From contig NZ_CP030038.1 in NCBI RefSeq assembly GCF_015291725.1, positions 7,305,001-7,369,000 of the forward strand: DNA of 64,000 nucleotides, written 5' to 3'. Positions 35,461 to 45,396 of the stretch are shown here, piece by piece (positions within the stretch are counted from its first letter, which is position 1; every line of letters begins with the position of its first letter). The position numbers and the translations under genes are program-made. The stretch comes from Bradyrhizobium sp. CCBAU 51765 (GTDB lineage: Bacteria > Pseudomonadota > Alphaproteobacteria > Rhizobiales > Xanthobacteraceae). The notes below the pieces were generated by a model, which made no database searches, was not told the DNA's origin, and saw only the letters and a program-made list of their open reading frames with translations.

Positions 35461-35838
35461 TTGTCCACGCCTTTGATTTCCGTCGTTGACGACGACGCCT
35501 CAGTCCGTGCGGCGACAGAGAATCTTTTGAAATCGCGTGGCTACATCGCCCAAATATTTGCGTCGGCCGAGGAACTCCTGAGGTCCCCGCAATTGGGCGA
35601 GACATCCTGTGTCATTACCGATATGCAGATGTCGCCTATGAGCGGCCTGGAGCTGATGGCAGAGATGCGGACACGGGGTTACGACGCACCATTCATTTTC
35701 ATTACCGCTTTCCCCAACGACCGCGTGCGCGCGTCAGCGCTGGGTGCCGGAGCGATTGGCTTCCTCGCCAAACCCTTTGCCGGACAAACGTTAATCGAGT
35801 GCCTCGACACCGCGCTGAACGGCCGAGGCGGCATCTGA
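35461..35838 (+). CDS. Single-domain response regulator (FixJ-type receiver)
   Basis: A 125-residue receiver with no output domain: ISVVDDDASVRAATE at the start, phospho-Asp in VITDMQMSPMSG, Thr in FITAF, and Lys in FLAKPFAG. The start is decided by the ribosome site: AGGAGGG at 35448-35454 stands the right distance before a TTG at 35461, giving the usual opening LSTPLISVVDDD. An ATG-initiated frame from 35422 would place the ribosome site inside the gene. It follows nodW by 85 bases and probably shares its transcript. Such a receiver could act as a phosphate sink or competitor for NodV, but that is inference. Confidence 0.85.
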   Translation: MSTPLISVVDDDASVRAATENLLKSRGYIAQIFASAEELLRSPQLGETSCVITDMQMSPMSGLELMAEMRTRGYDAPFIFITAFPNDRVRASALGAGAIGFLAKPFAGQTLIECLDTALNGRGGI

Positions 35839-36749
35839 TGCAATCAACATGCGGCTTGAATTGCTGTGCGATCTAAACGCTCCACGCGTCGATCTCGCCA
35901 CCGATCAACCTCTTCGGAGTCAAACACGCTAGTTGCTCTAAAAAGCGAACGAGAGGACGAATTGTTGTCCTGTCCACGCTTTACCAACTATCGCCGGGCG
36001 GCTAGTTTGGCGCAGAACAATCTTATCGCCGCGAGGACCGGAAGGGCACGTGAGCTCGGCTCATTCTGTAGGTCAACGTTCAACTTAACGCTCACGCAGT
36101 CGGCGACTTAAGCACTTCTTAACGCGTCTGGATCGAGGCTATATACTTCACCGCAGAGTGGAGCTGGCGCAAGAGCGCTCGGTAAAGCAAGAGATTGGCT
36201 GTTCGCAGCCCGACTGCAGTGACGATGATAACGGTGCTTCGCCAGGACAACCGCCTCGCGTGTTGTGTTGAGCCTTTTCTGGTGAAAGAGCTCTGCACGA
36301 TGCGCGCTCACGGCTTCGTTATGTCCGTTGACGTATGCCGGCCGTCTTGCCCATAAACGCCGCTTCGCTGTGCATTTCCTTGCCGACCGACTCACGGCAG
36401 GCGCGACGCGCTTACTACTTCGTAGGCCGTCCTCTGTAGGGGGCTTCTGCCTCCAAGCCGCCCAAGGTGCTCGGCGCAACACGCCAGGCCCCTGGGGGGC
36501 CGGGCGCACTTTGGCGGCACCCCATGCAGGTCCTCGCCGCAGCGAGCATTGCCGTATTGCCTTGCGCAGTCAGCCCCCTACTTCCAACGCTCAAACAACT
36601 CAGCAACCGCCGGGCCAAGGAGCACTCTGGGGGCAGTCTTCTGAGCCAACTCAGAGGAACTCTCAGCCGAAAAGGCGATAAGCACAGAGGAGCCCGGAGC
36701 AGGCTAGATTAGTCTACTCCATCGGGCCCAATCTCCGGTGATCCCATGG
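35839..36749. other. Intergenic, no supported gene
   Basis: About 910 bases. Frames on both strands (36108-36509 minus; 36328-36681 plus) lack ribosome sites and recognisable motifs. The minus-strand product has a protein-like stretch (HRAELFHQKRLNTTREAV) that might be a relic. Confidence 0.35.
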
Positions 36750-37223
36750 TCACATAAAATCATCCTCATAATCGTATGCTGAGCGGCTCGCTGGGATCTC
36801 GGTATCACTACCTTCACTGTCGTCAGCTTTGGAACGATACCGCGCAGGAGCGCCTTTTCGCTGCCATTTGCCGTCGCTTTTCCTTACCCACTTGTCTGAC
36901 TTCTCCGGGTCGAGAACCATGTTGTCGGCGTCAACCTCGATGAATCCCATCTTTGCCGCACTGGCTCTTGCTTCCGGATTAGCCGGACGCGAATTGAGCA
37001 GCGGCTGTTCGCCGTCCATTCGAAGCTGGTGCTCGAGCAGGATATCGCCAGCGTTCTCGACAAGCGGATGAACGACTCGAAAATCCACAGTAGAGGTAGT
37101 CCCGTGGTGGCATCTAGTTTTGGCTTCTTGGGCTGATAGGGAGCCTGGCTTAGCAAAACTTGACGTGGCCGCCCTCACGTTGGCTTGTCGTAGGACTTCT
37201 TTCTGAACGACACGGGGACACAC
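36750..37223 (-). CDS. Hypothetical protein with charged C-terminus, possibly a fragment
   Basis: About 157 codons. The second half looks like a real hydrophilic protein: SRPANPEARASAAKMGF, DPEKSDKWVRKSDGKWQRK, and an acidic, Tyr-rich end SAYDYEDDFM. The first half is less convincing. The frame just upstream (37175-37474) overlaps it in another register, so the gene may be frameshifted and once longer. It lies directly downstream of the GH127 gene on the same strand. A hydrophilic protein in this setting could be a secreted effector, but no tts box is visible and I do not recognise the family. Confidence 0.4.
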   Translation of the reverse strand: MCPRVVQKEVLRQANVRAATSSFAKPGSLSAQEAKTRCHHGTTSTVDFRVVHPLVENAGDILLEHQLRMDGEQPLLNSRPANPEARASAAKMGFIEVDADNMVLDPEKSDKWVRKSDGKWQRKGAPARYRSKADDSEGSDTEIPASRSAYDYEDDFM

Positions 37224-37463
37224 GCTCGTGCCGTTGGCATTCGCCAGGTTTTGATGAGAGGTCGCGAACAGCTCCGAGGAAGCTCCTTTATTAGGAATTT
37301 GGTTGATCGCCGTCTCATATCCGGGTTTTCTTTTCGACGTTCCAGTGGAACTCGCGGACCGCCTTCAACGGATTGGCCCATTTCCAGAATTTGAGCAACG
37401 ATATCGCCTGCCCAGAAACGTAGCCTAACGTCGGCTCGTAGAAGCGCGACCGGGCGTTCGGCG

Positions 37464-39428
37464 TCAACGCTCATTTACCCAAATCCGCATTTCGCCTTCG
37501 CCGCGGTTAGCCCAGCTGAACAACGGAATGAATGTCAGCTGCTGCGGTTCTAGCTGTCCAGGCACTTTGTCGTAGTGATAAAGCGCCGCTTCTTCATAAT
37601 GCGTGTGTTGCAACCGCGTCCCGTCGGCCTGCAGCAAGATCTTGCCACTAAAGAGACCAGTTCCTTCGATAAGTGAGAACCGACTGTCTGCATTAAGCCA
37701 AAGGTTGTGTAACTCGGTCCCGTTGTCGGCCTCCTCCAGACAATAAATTAAGGGCCCACGCTGGATGGCCACCTTGCCGGCCAAATTGCGAAGTTGTGGA
37801 TGGCCGTATACGCGACGCACTTGCATTGGCAGCGATAGTTTGACGCGATCTCCCTGCCGCCACGTTCGGCGAATGTGCAAATAGCCCTTGCGCGGCTCGC
37901 AATTCACGGGCTCGCCGTTCACGCTCGCCTGCGGCGCGCTGCACCATTCCGGCAGGCGCAGGGCGAGCGTGTGGGCAATTGGCGGCGCAGATTCGACGGC
38001 GATTTCCACCTGGTCTCTCCAGGGATAGCTGCCGCTTATGAGCAACCGCAGCGCATGTCCGTCGACGGATATTGCCACCCTAGTACCAACGTAGAGATTT
38101 ACATAGAGCGCGTCGGTGCTGGGCGTGTAGATGTAGTGACCAATCGATGTGAAAAGGCGTGCGATGTTCGGTGGGCAGCACGCGCAGCCAAACCATCGTC
38201 GTCGAACCGGCGAGACGTGATTGTAGATGCCATTAGACCTCAGCGTTTTGGGATGCACTTCGAGCGGGTTAACATAGAAATAGTGACGCCCGTCGAACGC
38301 GATGCTGCCGAGAACGGTATTGTAGAGCGCGCGCTCCATCACGTCGGCATAGCGGCCGTCCAGTTCCATCTCCAACATGCGGCGCGCGAACATCATCAGG
38401 CCAATCGACGCGCAACTTTCCGCGTACGCCGTATCATTTGGCAAATCGTAATCGCTGCTGAACGCTTCGCCGGCGCCTTGCGAGCCGATGGCGCCGGTAA
38501 TATAGATCTGGCGCTGAACCATGTTTTGCCATAGCCGCAGGCAAGTTTGGCGCTGCTGCTCGTTCTGGCGCAGACGCGCGAGATGAGCTACTGCCGTCAT
38601 GAGGTATACAAAACGAACCGCATGACCGGTTGCGGTCCGCTGCTCCGAAAGCGGCAAGTGCGCTTGGCTATACGCTTTGTTTTTTACCATCCAAGGCGCG
38701 GCATCGGATTTGGCCACGCAGGATTGCTGGCGCTTCTCGTACTCAATGTCGTAGAAGTGTGGCTCCGTGCCGCGTTGCTCTACGAAATAATTAGCCAGCG
38801 TGAGATATCGCTGCTCTTTTGTCGCTTCGTAGAGGCGTACCAACGCAAGTTCGATTTCCGGATGGCCATCATAGCCGTGCAACTGATCGCACTCTGGGCC
38901 GAAAACTGTGCAGAGGTGGTCAGCAAGCCTGCAAACGACCTCCAGCAACCGCCGTTTGCCAGTCCCCTGAAAGAATGCGACACCCGCTTCAATCAAGTGG
39001 CCAGCACAATAAAGCTCATGGCACTCCGTTAAGTTGGTCCAGCGCTCCTGAGGCGCGTTCAGTATGAAATAAGTGTTGAGGTAACCGTCGCCGCTTTGGG
39101 CAGCCGCAATCAATTCAACCAGCTCGTCGACGGCTTTCTCCAGCTCTGGATTTGGTGCCTGGCATAGCGACCATGCAGCCGCCTCAAGCCATTTTGCGAC
39201 GTCACTGTCCTGAAAAACCGTGCCATGAAACTCGCCGCTCGCACGCCCGGCAGCAAGGCGGAAGTTCTCTACCGCGTGACTCGGTATCACCTCGGGATTG
39301 CGATCGTTTAGCACCTCCCATTGGTAGGGAATTGCCACTTCCCTGACCAGCTGCTGGCATTGCCCAATCAGTGGATCCGAGACCTGTAGGTTGTGAAGAT
39401 CGACTTCGCCCACATTTCGTTCATTCAT
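37464..39428 (-). CDS. GH127 beta-L-arabinofuranosidase
   Basis: Glycoside hydrolase of family 127 (formerly DUF1680). HypBA1, the type member, splits beta-1,2-linked L-arabinofuranose from hydroxyproline-linked arabino-oligosaccharides of plant extensins. The 654-residue product keeps the Zn/catalytic set at nearly the type-enzyme positions: acid/base Glu321 (GEAFSSDYDLP), Zn ligands Glu337 and Cys339 (AESCAS), nucleophile Cys417 and ligand Cys418 (FGCACCPPN). A strong ribosome site AAGGAGG precedes the ATG. No signal peptide is visible, so it appears cytoplasmic unless exported by another route. It lies between nodVW and nodM; the neighbourhood is otherwise symbiotic. Apparently intact. Confidence 0.92.
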   Translation of the reverse strand: MNERNVGEVDLHNLQVSDPLIGQCQQLVREVAIPYQWEVLNDRNPEVIPSHAVENFRLAAGRASGEFHGTVFQDSDVAKWLEAAAWSLCQAPNPELEKAVDELVELIAAAQSGDGYLNTYFILNAPQERWTNLTECHELYCAGHLIEAGVAFFQGTGKRRLLEVVCRLADHLCTVFGPECDQLHGYDGHPEIELALVRLYEATKEQRYLTLANYFVEQRGTEPHFYDIEYEKRQQSCVAKSDAAPWMVKNKAYSQAHLPLSEQRTATGHAVRFVYLMTAVAHLARLRQNEQQRQTCLRLWQNMVQRQIYITGAIGSQGAGEAFSSDYDLPNDTAYAESCASIGLMMFARRMLEMELDGRYADVMERALYNTVLGSIAFDGRHYFYVNPLEVHPKTLRSNGIYNHVSPVRRRWFGCACCPPNIARLFTSIGHYIYTPSTDALYVNLYVGTRVAISVDGHALRLLISGSYPWRDQVEIAVESAPPIAHTLALRLPEWCSAPQASVNGEPVNCEPRKGYLHIRRTWRQGDRVKLSLPMQVRRVYGHPQLRNLAGKVAIQRGPLIYCLEEADNGTELHNLWLNADSRFSLIEGTGLFSGKILLQADGTRLQHTHYEEAALYHYDKVPGQLEPQQLTFIPLFSWANRGEGEMRIWVNER

Positions 39429-40535
39429 CGCGTTCCTCCTTGAAGTGTGGCGAGCGGAGACCTAGCTCGGCAAGCCATCTCACCACGATTGCGTTGTTGA
39501 GCTTGTCGCCCGGAGATTTTCGGCTACACACTCGTACTCTCGGGGCGAGGCTTCAAAACGATCAAATGGAGAGCTGCCCTAAGGCGCCGCCCTCCCAGAC
39601 ATGCGTTGAGAGCAGTCCGTCGAGGAGCGGGACAGCAAATCCCGTGCCCGGAATAAGGAGCGGTTCTTCTGGTCAACCAGATCTGCGGCTCCCCGTAGGA
39701 GCCCAATGCGATTGCTGCCCACCAACCGGATTTGCCAGTCGTGCTAAATCCCGCGTCGCTGCAAGGCTGGTTGATCCTGCTATATGAGCGGGTCGGCCGT
39801 CGCTGGATATAATAGTAGTACTCTCCTGCCGCTAAAGCCGGGAGCACCGCGTCTTTCCGGTGCGACGCCCCCTGCACTTGATTATAGGCCCTCGACCTAG
39901 CGCGAGAATGTTCGGTTTCTAACAATCCATTTGATGACACGTAGCAGCTGGGAGGGCCGCAGTGACGCGTATGGTCCAACAGGATTGCGTGAGCCGCTGC
40001 TAGGCGCCGAAGCGACAAACTGGACTGCTAATCCTAAGCAATCGTCGCAGGGAGTCGAAGTGCATGCTCGACGTGCCCGACATGTGGGCCGATGTGGGCA
40101 ATCGGGAAAAGTAGGTTGTTGCGCGTATGCGCCGCCAGTGAACAATCCGCGACGGAGCGGCTCGAATCTGTCGTGTGCACCGACTTGCTCGTCGGCTTCG
40201 GCAAGGTGGGAGGATGAGTTAGAGAGTCACTTTTGTGCACCGAGCTTCAGGCTGATTTGGCCCTGCAAAGGAGATAGCAGGCTGGATAACCGAGAGCCGA
40301 CTTGGATCTCCCAATTGTGCGTAATTCCCACTTGTTATCGACCGTTCCGCTCGAACGACAGCATGGTAACGTCCACGCCATTGGCGTTGGCCGGTTAACG
40401 ATGATGACGGAAGCAGGACTGACTCTGCTCATCGAGCTGGATCGGTCTACGATTTAGCTGTTGATAATGGGATCGTTCTCCGTGAGCTCGCCCACTCCAT
40501 TAGTGGCCTCACCGCTCAAATATGACACTGCCGCC
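39429..40535. other. Intergenic between GH127 and nodM, no gene seen
   Basis: About 1.1 kb. Several open frames of 60-160 codons exist on both strands but none has a ribosome site or motif. No nod box, tts box or -24/-12 pair was found in front of the GH127 gene, so its control is unknown. Confidence 0.45.
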
Positions 40536-42362
40536 TCATTCCACAGTCACCGATTTTGCTAGATTACGCGGCTGGTCCACGTCCGCGCCCCTTACGAGCG
40601 CGGTATGGTAAGCCAAGAGCTGAACCGGAATGGCATAGACCATTGGCGTAAAGCCTGCGACCATCTCCGGCAGCACAATGGTCATGAGTGTGTCCACCGT
40701 TGCTTCCAAAGCACCCTTCGAATCGGTCATCAGGATGATCTTGCCGCCCCGAGCCGCAACTTCTTGCATGTTCGAGACGGTCTTCTCGAAGACCTCGTCA
40801 TAAGGCGCGATCACCACCACAGGCACTGCCTCATCTATCAGCGCGATCGGTCCGTGCTTGAGCTCGCCGGCGGCATAACCTTCTGAGTGGATATAGGCAA
40901 TTTCCTTCAGCTTGAGTGCGCCCTCCAGTGCCAGGGGGGCCGATGTGCCACGACCTAGATAGAGCACGTCCCTTGTGTCGGCGATATAACGCGCGAGCTT
41001 CTCGATCTGCGGCTCAATCAACAGTGCCGTAGCAATCAACCGCGGCACTTCGATAAGCGCACGCACAAGCTTCGTTTCCTCGATCTCAGACAGTTTATCG
41101 CGCTCTTTGCCTGCTGCGACGGCAAGCGCGGCCAATACCATCAGCTGGCAGATGAATGCCTTGGTGGAGGCGACGCCTATTTCTGGCCCCGCCAGCGTCG
41201 GCAGAACGGATTCGCTCTCCCGCGCAATCGTCGACGTCGGGACATTGACCACAGATATCGTGTGCACGCCCTGGTCCTTGGCGTATCGCAACGCAGCTAA
41301 CGTGTCAGCGGTTTCGCCCGACTGCGAGATGACGATCGCGAGATCGCCCCGGCGCAATGGCGCCTCCCTGTAGCGGAACTCGGACGCTACATCGATCTCG
41401 ACAGGCAAGCGCGCCAGCCGCTCGAACCAGTATTTGGCGATGTGCCCGGCATAGCTTGCAGTGCCGCACGCCGTAATTGAGATGCGCTGAATGGATTTAA
41501 AGTCGAATGGCAATGTGAGCGGCAGGGCGACGCGCTCGGCCGCCGTGTCGAGATAATGCGCCAATGTCTTGCCGGCCACTGTCGGCTGTTCGTGAATTTC
41601 CTTGGCCATAAAGTGGCGATAATTCGCTTTGTCCACAAGGAGGGACGATACGCCAGACTTTGATGTTTCCCGCTCGACGACAGATCCGTCTACGCTATAG
41701 ATCACGTACGTCGTGCGCGTAAGCACGGCCCAGTCGCCGTCTTCAAGATAGGTGATGGTGTCGGTCAAAGGCGCGAGCGCGATCGCATCCGATCCTAGAT
41801 ACATTTCGCCGTTACCATGCCCGATCGCAAGGGGCGACCCCCTACGCGCGCAGATCAAAAGATCGTCGTGGGCCTTGAACAGGAACGCCAGCGCGAAGGC
41901 ACCGCGCAGCCGGGGCAGCGACGCTTGTACCGCATCCTGCGGCGAGTAACTCTTCTTGAGATAAGATTCGACGAGATGCGCCACCACCTCTGTGTCTGTC
42001 TCTGAATTAAAATGGGCTCCATTCCGCTCCAGTTCGGCTCGCAACTCGCGGAAATTCTCAATGATCCCGTTATGAACGACCGCGACATTTTCCGTCGCAT
42101 GCGGGTGAGCATTGCTCTCGGTCGGCTTTCCATGGGTCGCCCAGCGGGTATGACCGATTCCCGTGTGACCCGACGGCGGATAATAGCGCAGCCGCTCCTC
42201 AAGGTTTCTCAGCTTACCTTCAGCGCGGCGGCGCTCGATATTGAGACCTTCGAGAGTCGCGAGGCCTGCGGAGTCGTAGCCCCGATATTCCAATCTCTTG
42301 AGCGAGGCCAGCAACTGCCCAACGACCGGACCACGCCCCAAAATACCAACAATTCCACACAT
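40536..42362 (-). CDS. nodM: NodM/GlmS, glutamine-fructose-6-phosphate aminotransferase
   Basis: Makes glucosamine-6-phosphate from fructose-6-phosphate and glutamine, the first step to the chitin backbone of Nod factors and to peptidoglycan. The 608-residue protein begins MCGIVGILG, where Cys2 becomes the N-terminal nucleophile of the glutaminase; a longer frame from 42371 would block this and is rejected. The two SIS domains show TACGTASYAGH, SQSGETADTLAAL, NVPTSTIARESE and the end AKSVTVE. The housekeeping copy is glmS; I use nodM because the gene lies among nodulation genes (noeL-nolK next door, nodVW nearby). Sequence alone cannot separate the two. Confidence 0.88.
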   Translation of the reverse strand: MCGIVGILGRGPVVGQLLASLKRLEYRGYDSAGLATLEGLNIERRRAEGKLRNLEERLRYYPPSGHTGIGHTRWATHGKPTESNAHPHATENVAVVHNGIIENFRELRAELERNGAHFNSETDTEVVAHLVESYLKKSYSPQDAVQASLPRLRGAFALAFLFKAHDDLLICARRGSPLAIGHGNGEMYLGSDAIALAPLTDTITYLEDGDWAVLTRTTYVIYSVDGSVVERETSKSGVSSLLVDKANYRHFMAKEIHEQPTVAGKTLAHYLDTAAERVALPLTLPFDFKSIQRISITACGTASYAGHIAKYWFERLARLPVEIDVASEFRYREAPLRRGDLAIVISQSGETADTLAALRYAKDQGVHTISVVNVPTSTIARESESVLPTLAGPEIGVASTKAFICQLMVLAALAVAAGKERDKLSEIEETKLVRALIEVPRLIATALLIEPQIEKLARYIADTRDVLYLGRGTSAPLALEGALKLKEIAYIHSEGYAAGELKHGPIALIDEAVPVVVIAPYDEVFEKTVSNMQEVAARGGKIILMTDSKGALEATVDTLMTIVLPEMVAGFTPMVYAIPVQLLAYHTALVRGADVDQPRNLAKSVTVE

Positions 42363-43352
42363 ATCGATCAATGCAGCCCAAGTTTAAGGAGTCAGGAACC
42401 CGGTCATGAAATTCGCTTACCCGATGGTAACAGGTGTCGAGTTCGGTTTTCGCGACCGCCTGTACCGCCGCCGCATTCACAAGCGTGAGTTAGATCTCTT
42501 TCAGCCATCATCGCTTCGCGCGGCTACATTCCACTTGTAACTGGCGATCGAGTACAAACGGCGCAGCAGCTCTAGCTTGAATTGTTCCGCGTTACTGGAT
42601 ACGTTTTTCCAGCGCGGGTTTAGGAGACTTATCATACTTGAACCGAGGCAACTTACGCTCGGCCAGGTTAAAGCATTGGCGCCGAAGCTCCATTGTACGA
42701 AAGTAAGCTCTCGATATCGAAACGTTCGTCGATCTATACCAACGTTTGCTACTCTTTCTCACTTTGTCGCGCCTCGCCCCTCACTGCCTGCCGCGAGCTG
42801 GACATTAGCAACGGCACAGATCATGGTTGATGAGTCGACCCAAGATTGCGTGTTCTGTTCGGAAGTTAAAAGCGCTTTGTAGACTGCGGCTCTATGAGCA
42901 AGTTTTGGCTGTGTTCTGACTTGCGTGCCGCCATTCCGACAGATGCATTGACGAATGCGACGTCGCTCTCCCACGCCATGACGAGACCGCACGAAATGCA
43001 CACTTGCTCCTGAGGACAGATAAGGAGCACAGACCGCCGCTTCTATCTCATTACAAATGTCGCCCAGGGGCAAACGCGCCGCGAGCACGCGTAAGGGCGT
43101 TTTGCCATCCATCTCGCCTGCTTAGGAACATCGCGTCGCTAGGGTTACTGGGCTTCATTTTTGAAGCTCAATGTGTTGGCATCCTTCAGTCCAGATATAA
43201 ATGAATGTATATAGTGTGCATTCCTACATGATGTGTATGACTGAGCTAACGATCGCTTTCTTTTAATTGCGGGTGGAGCGCGTGTGCGCATCTAGATTTT
43301 TCGAGAAACGGCTTCGCAATGGTGTTTCTTTGCGGCGCTACTAAGGGAAACT
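42363..43352. other. Divergent intergenic region between nodM and noeL
   Basis: About 990 bases between two divergent nodulation genes. I searched for a nod box (core ATCCAAACAATCGATTTTACC on either strand) and saw none. Short frames have no motif. Promoters of both genes must lie here but cannot be read with confidence. Confidence 0.45.
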
Positions 43353-44438
43353 ATGGCGGCTCAGGAGTCAAAACGGCGCGTTGCGCTGATTACGGGCGTC
43401 ACCGGGCAGGACGGCGCCTATCTCGCCGAATATCTGCTGTCGCTTGGCTATATCGTGCACGGCATCAAGCGCCGCTCGTCCTCGTTCAACACCGCGCGTG
43501 TCGATCACCTCTACCAGGACCCGCATGTCGGCAACGGGCCGTTCCTGATGCACTATGGCGACATGACGGATTCGACCAATCTGATCCGGCTGATGCAGCA
43601 GATCCGCCCCACCGAGATCTACAATCTCGCCGCGCAGAGCCACGTCGCCGTCAGCTTCGAGAGCCCGGAATATACCGCCAATGCCGACGCCATCGGCGTG
43701 CTGCGCCTCCTGGAGGCGATCCGCATCCTCGGCATGGAGAAGCAGACACGGTTCTACCAGGCCTCGACCTCCGAGCTCTACGGCCTCGTGCAGGAGATCC
43801 CGCAGAAGGAGACCACGCCGTTCTATCCGCGCTCGCCTTATGGCGTCGCCAAGCTCTACGGCTACTGGATCACGGTGAACTACCGCGAAGCCTACGGCAT
43901 GTTCGCCAGCAACGGCATCCTGTTCAACCACGAGAGCCCCATCCGCGGCGAGACCTTCGTCACCCGCAAGATCACCCGCGCCGTCGCCCGCATCGAAGTC
44001 GGCCTCGAGGACACGCTCTATCTCGGCAATCTCGAAGCCAAGCGCGACTGGGGCCATGCGAAGGACTACGTCGAAGGCATGCACATGATCCTCCAGGCCG
44101 ACAAGCCTGACGATTTCGTGCTCGCCACCGGCGAGACGCGCTCGGTGCGCGAAATGGTCGAGCTGGCCTTTGCGCAGGTCGGCCGCCGCATCGCGTGGCG
44201 CGGGCAGGGCGTCGACGAGACCGGCGTCGATGAGGCGACCGGCAAGACCGTGGTGAAGATCGACCCCACCTATTTCCGTCCGACCGAGGTCGATCTCCTG
44301 GTCGGTGACGCCAGCAAGGCGCGCCAGGTGCTCGGCTGGAAGCCGAAACGGACGCTTGCAGAACTCGTCGAGGAGATGGTGGCGAGCGATCTGGCGGACG
44401 CGAAACGGGACGTCGGCCGTGGCAAGCACAGCGTTTGA
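43353..44438 (+). CDS. noeL: NoeL/Gmd, GDP-mannose 4,6-dehydratase
   Basis: Converts GDP-mannose to GDP-4-keto-6-deoxymannose, the first step toward GDP-fucose, used to fucosylate Nod factors. The 361-residue short-chain-dehydrogenase protein has the NADP motif TGVTGQDGAYLAEYLL, HGIKRRSSSFNT, catalytic ASTSELYG and YGVAKLYGYW (YxxxK), and NHESPIRGETFVTRKI. AAGGGAAAC precedes the ATG. Codon use is strongly GC3-rich, more so than in nodM or nodVW. nolK begins 20 bases before its stop. nodZ, the fucosyltransferase gene, is not in the window. Confidence 0.92.
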   Translation: MAAQESKRRVALITGVTGQDGAYLAEYLLSLGYIVHGIKRRSSSFNTARVDHLYQDPHVGNGPFLMHYGDMTDSTNLIRLMQQIRPTEIYNLAAQSHVAVSFESPEYTANADAIGVLRLLEAIRILGMEKQTRFYQASTSELYGLVQEIPQKETTPFYPRSPYGVAKLYGYWITVNYREAYGMFASNGILFNHESPIRGETFVTRKITRAVARIEVGLEDTLYLGNLEAKRDWGHAKDYVEGMHMILQADKPDDFVLATGETRSVREMVELAFAQVGRRIAWRGQGVDETGVDEATGKTVVKIDPTYFRPTEVDLLVGDASKARQVLGWKPKRTLAELVEEMVASDLADAKRDVGRGKHSV

Positions 44439-45396
44439 GCTGAAAGATAAAAGCGTCTACGTCGCCGGCCATCGCGGCATGGTCGGAGCCGCGCTGGTGC
44501 GCCGGCTCGAACGGGAGGACGTCAAGCTCGTCACGGTGGATCGCCGCGAGGTCGACCTCTGCAATCAGGCCGCCGTGTTCGACTGGTTCGCGCGCGTGCG
44601 GCCGCAGGTGATCTTTCTTGCCGCCGCAAAGGTCGGTGGCATCGTCGCCAACAACACGCTGCGCGCCGAATTCATCTACGACAACATTGCGATCGCGGCC
44701 AACGTGATCCATGCCGCGCACCAGAACGGTGCCGAGAAGCTGATGTTTCTGGGCTCGTCCTGCATCTACCCGAAGCTGGCGCCGCAGCCGCTAGGCGAGG
44801 ATTCCGTGCTGACAGGCCCGCTGGAGCCGACCAACGAGCCTTATGCGATCGCCAAGATCGCGGGCATCAAGATGGTGGAGGCCTATCGCAGCCAGTATGG
44901 CAGGGACTTCATAAGCGTGATGCCGACCAATCTCTACGGTCCCGGCGACAATTATCATCCCGAGTACAGCCACGTGGTTGCCGCCCTGGTCCGCCGCTTC
45001 CACGAGGCAAAGCTCGCGGGCTCGAAGAGCGTTGTGGTCTGGGGCACCGGCACGCCGCGCCGCGAATTTCTCTACGTTGACGATCTCGCCGACGCTTGCA
45101 TCCATCTGATGAAGACCTATTCCTCGCCGGAATTGGTCAATATCGGTACCGGCGAGGACATCAGCATCGCCGAGTTAGCACTCATGGTTGCGGCCGCCAT
45201 CGGTTTTCGCGGTGAGATCAGATTCGACACGTCGCGCCCTGACGGCACACCGCGCAAGCTGCTCGACGTCGGGCGGCTGTCCAGGCTCGGCTGGCGCGCC
45301 ACGACCTCGCTTGAGGACGGCATTCAGCTGGCGTACCGGGCGTATCGCGCCGACGGCGATGAACGGTACCAAAGTGATCTGCCTGTTCCGGGATAA
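44419..45396 (+). CDS. nolK: NolK/Fcl, GDP-L-fucose synthase
   Basis: Epimerase-reductase that completes GDP-fucose synthesis from the NoeL product. The 325-residue protein has VYVAGHRGMVGAALVRRL near the start, LGSSCIYPKLAPQPL, and the catalytic YAIAKIAGIKM (YxxxK). The start is a GTG at 44419, inside noeL; the frame is open further back to 44305, but those codons lie over noeL and do not fit the family, and a later ATG would cut the nucleotide-binding fold. Coupled to noeL. Like noeL, it is GC3-rich. Confidence 0.92.
   Translation: MASTAFELKDKSVYVAGHRGMVGAALVRRLEREDVKLVTVDRREVDLCNQAAVFDWFARVRPQVIFLAAAKVGGIVANNTLRAEFIYDNIAIAANVIHAAHQNGAEKLMFLGSSCIYPKLAPQPLGEDSVLTGPLEPTNEPYAIAKIAGIKMVEAYRSQYGRDFISVMPTNLYGPGDNYHPEYSHVVAALVRRFHEAKLAGSKSVVVWGTGTPRREFLYVDDLADACIHLMKTYSSPELVNIGTGEDISIAELALMVAAAIGFRGEIRFDTSRPDGTPRKLLDVGRLSRLGWRATTSLEDGIQLAYRAYRADGDERYQSDLPVPG

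Noticed and set aside
43368..44429. Long minus-strand open frame opposite noeL
   Set aside because: Antisense shadow of a GC3-rich dehydratase gene; no ribosome site or motif.
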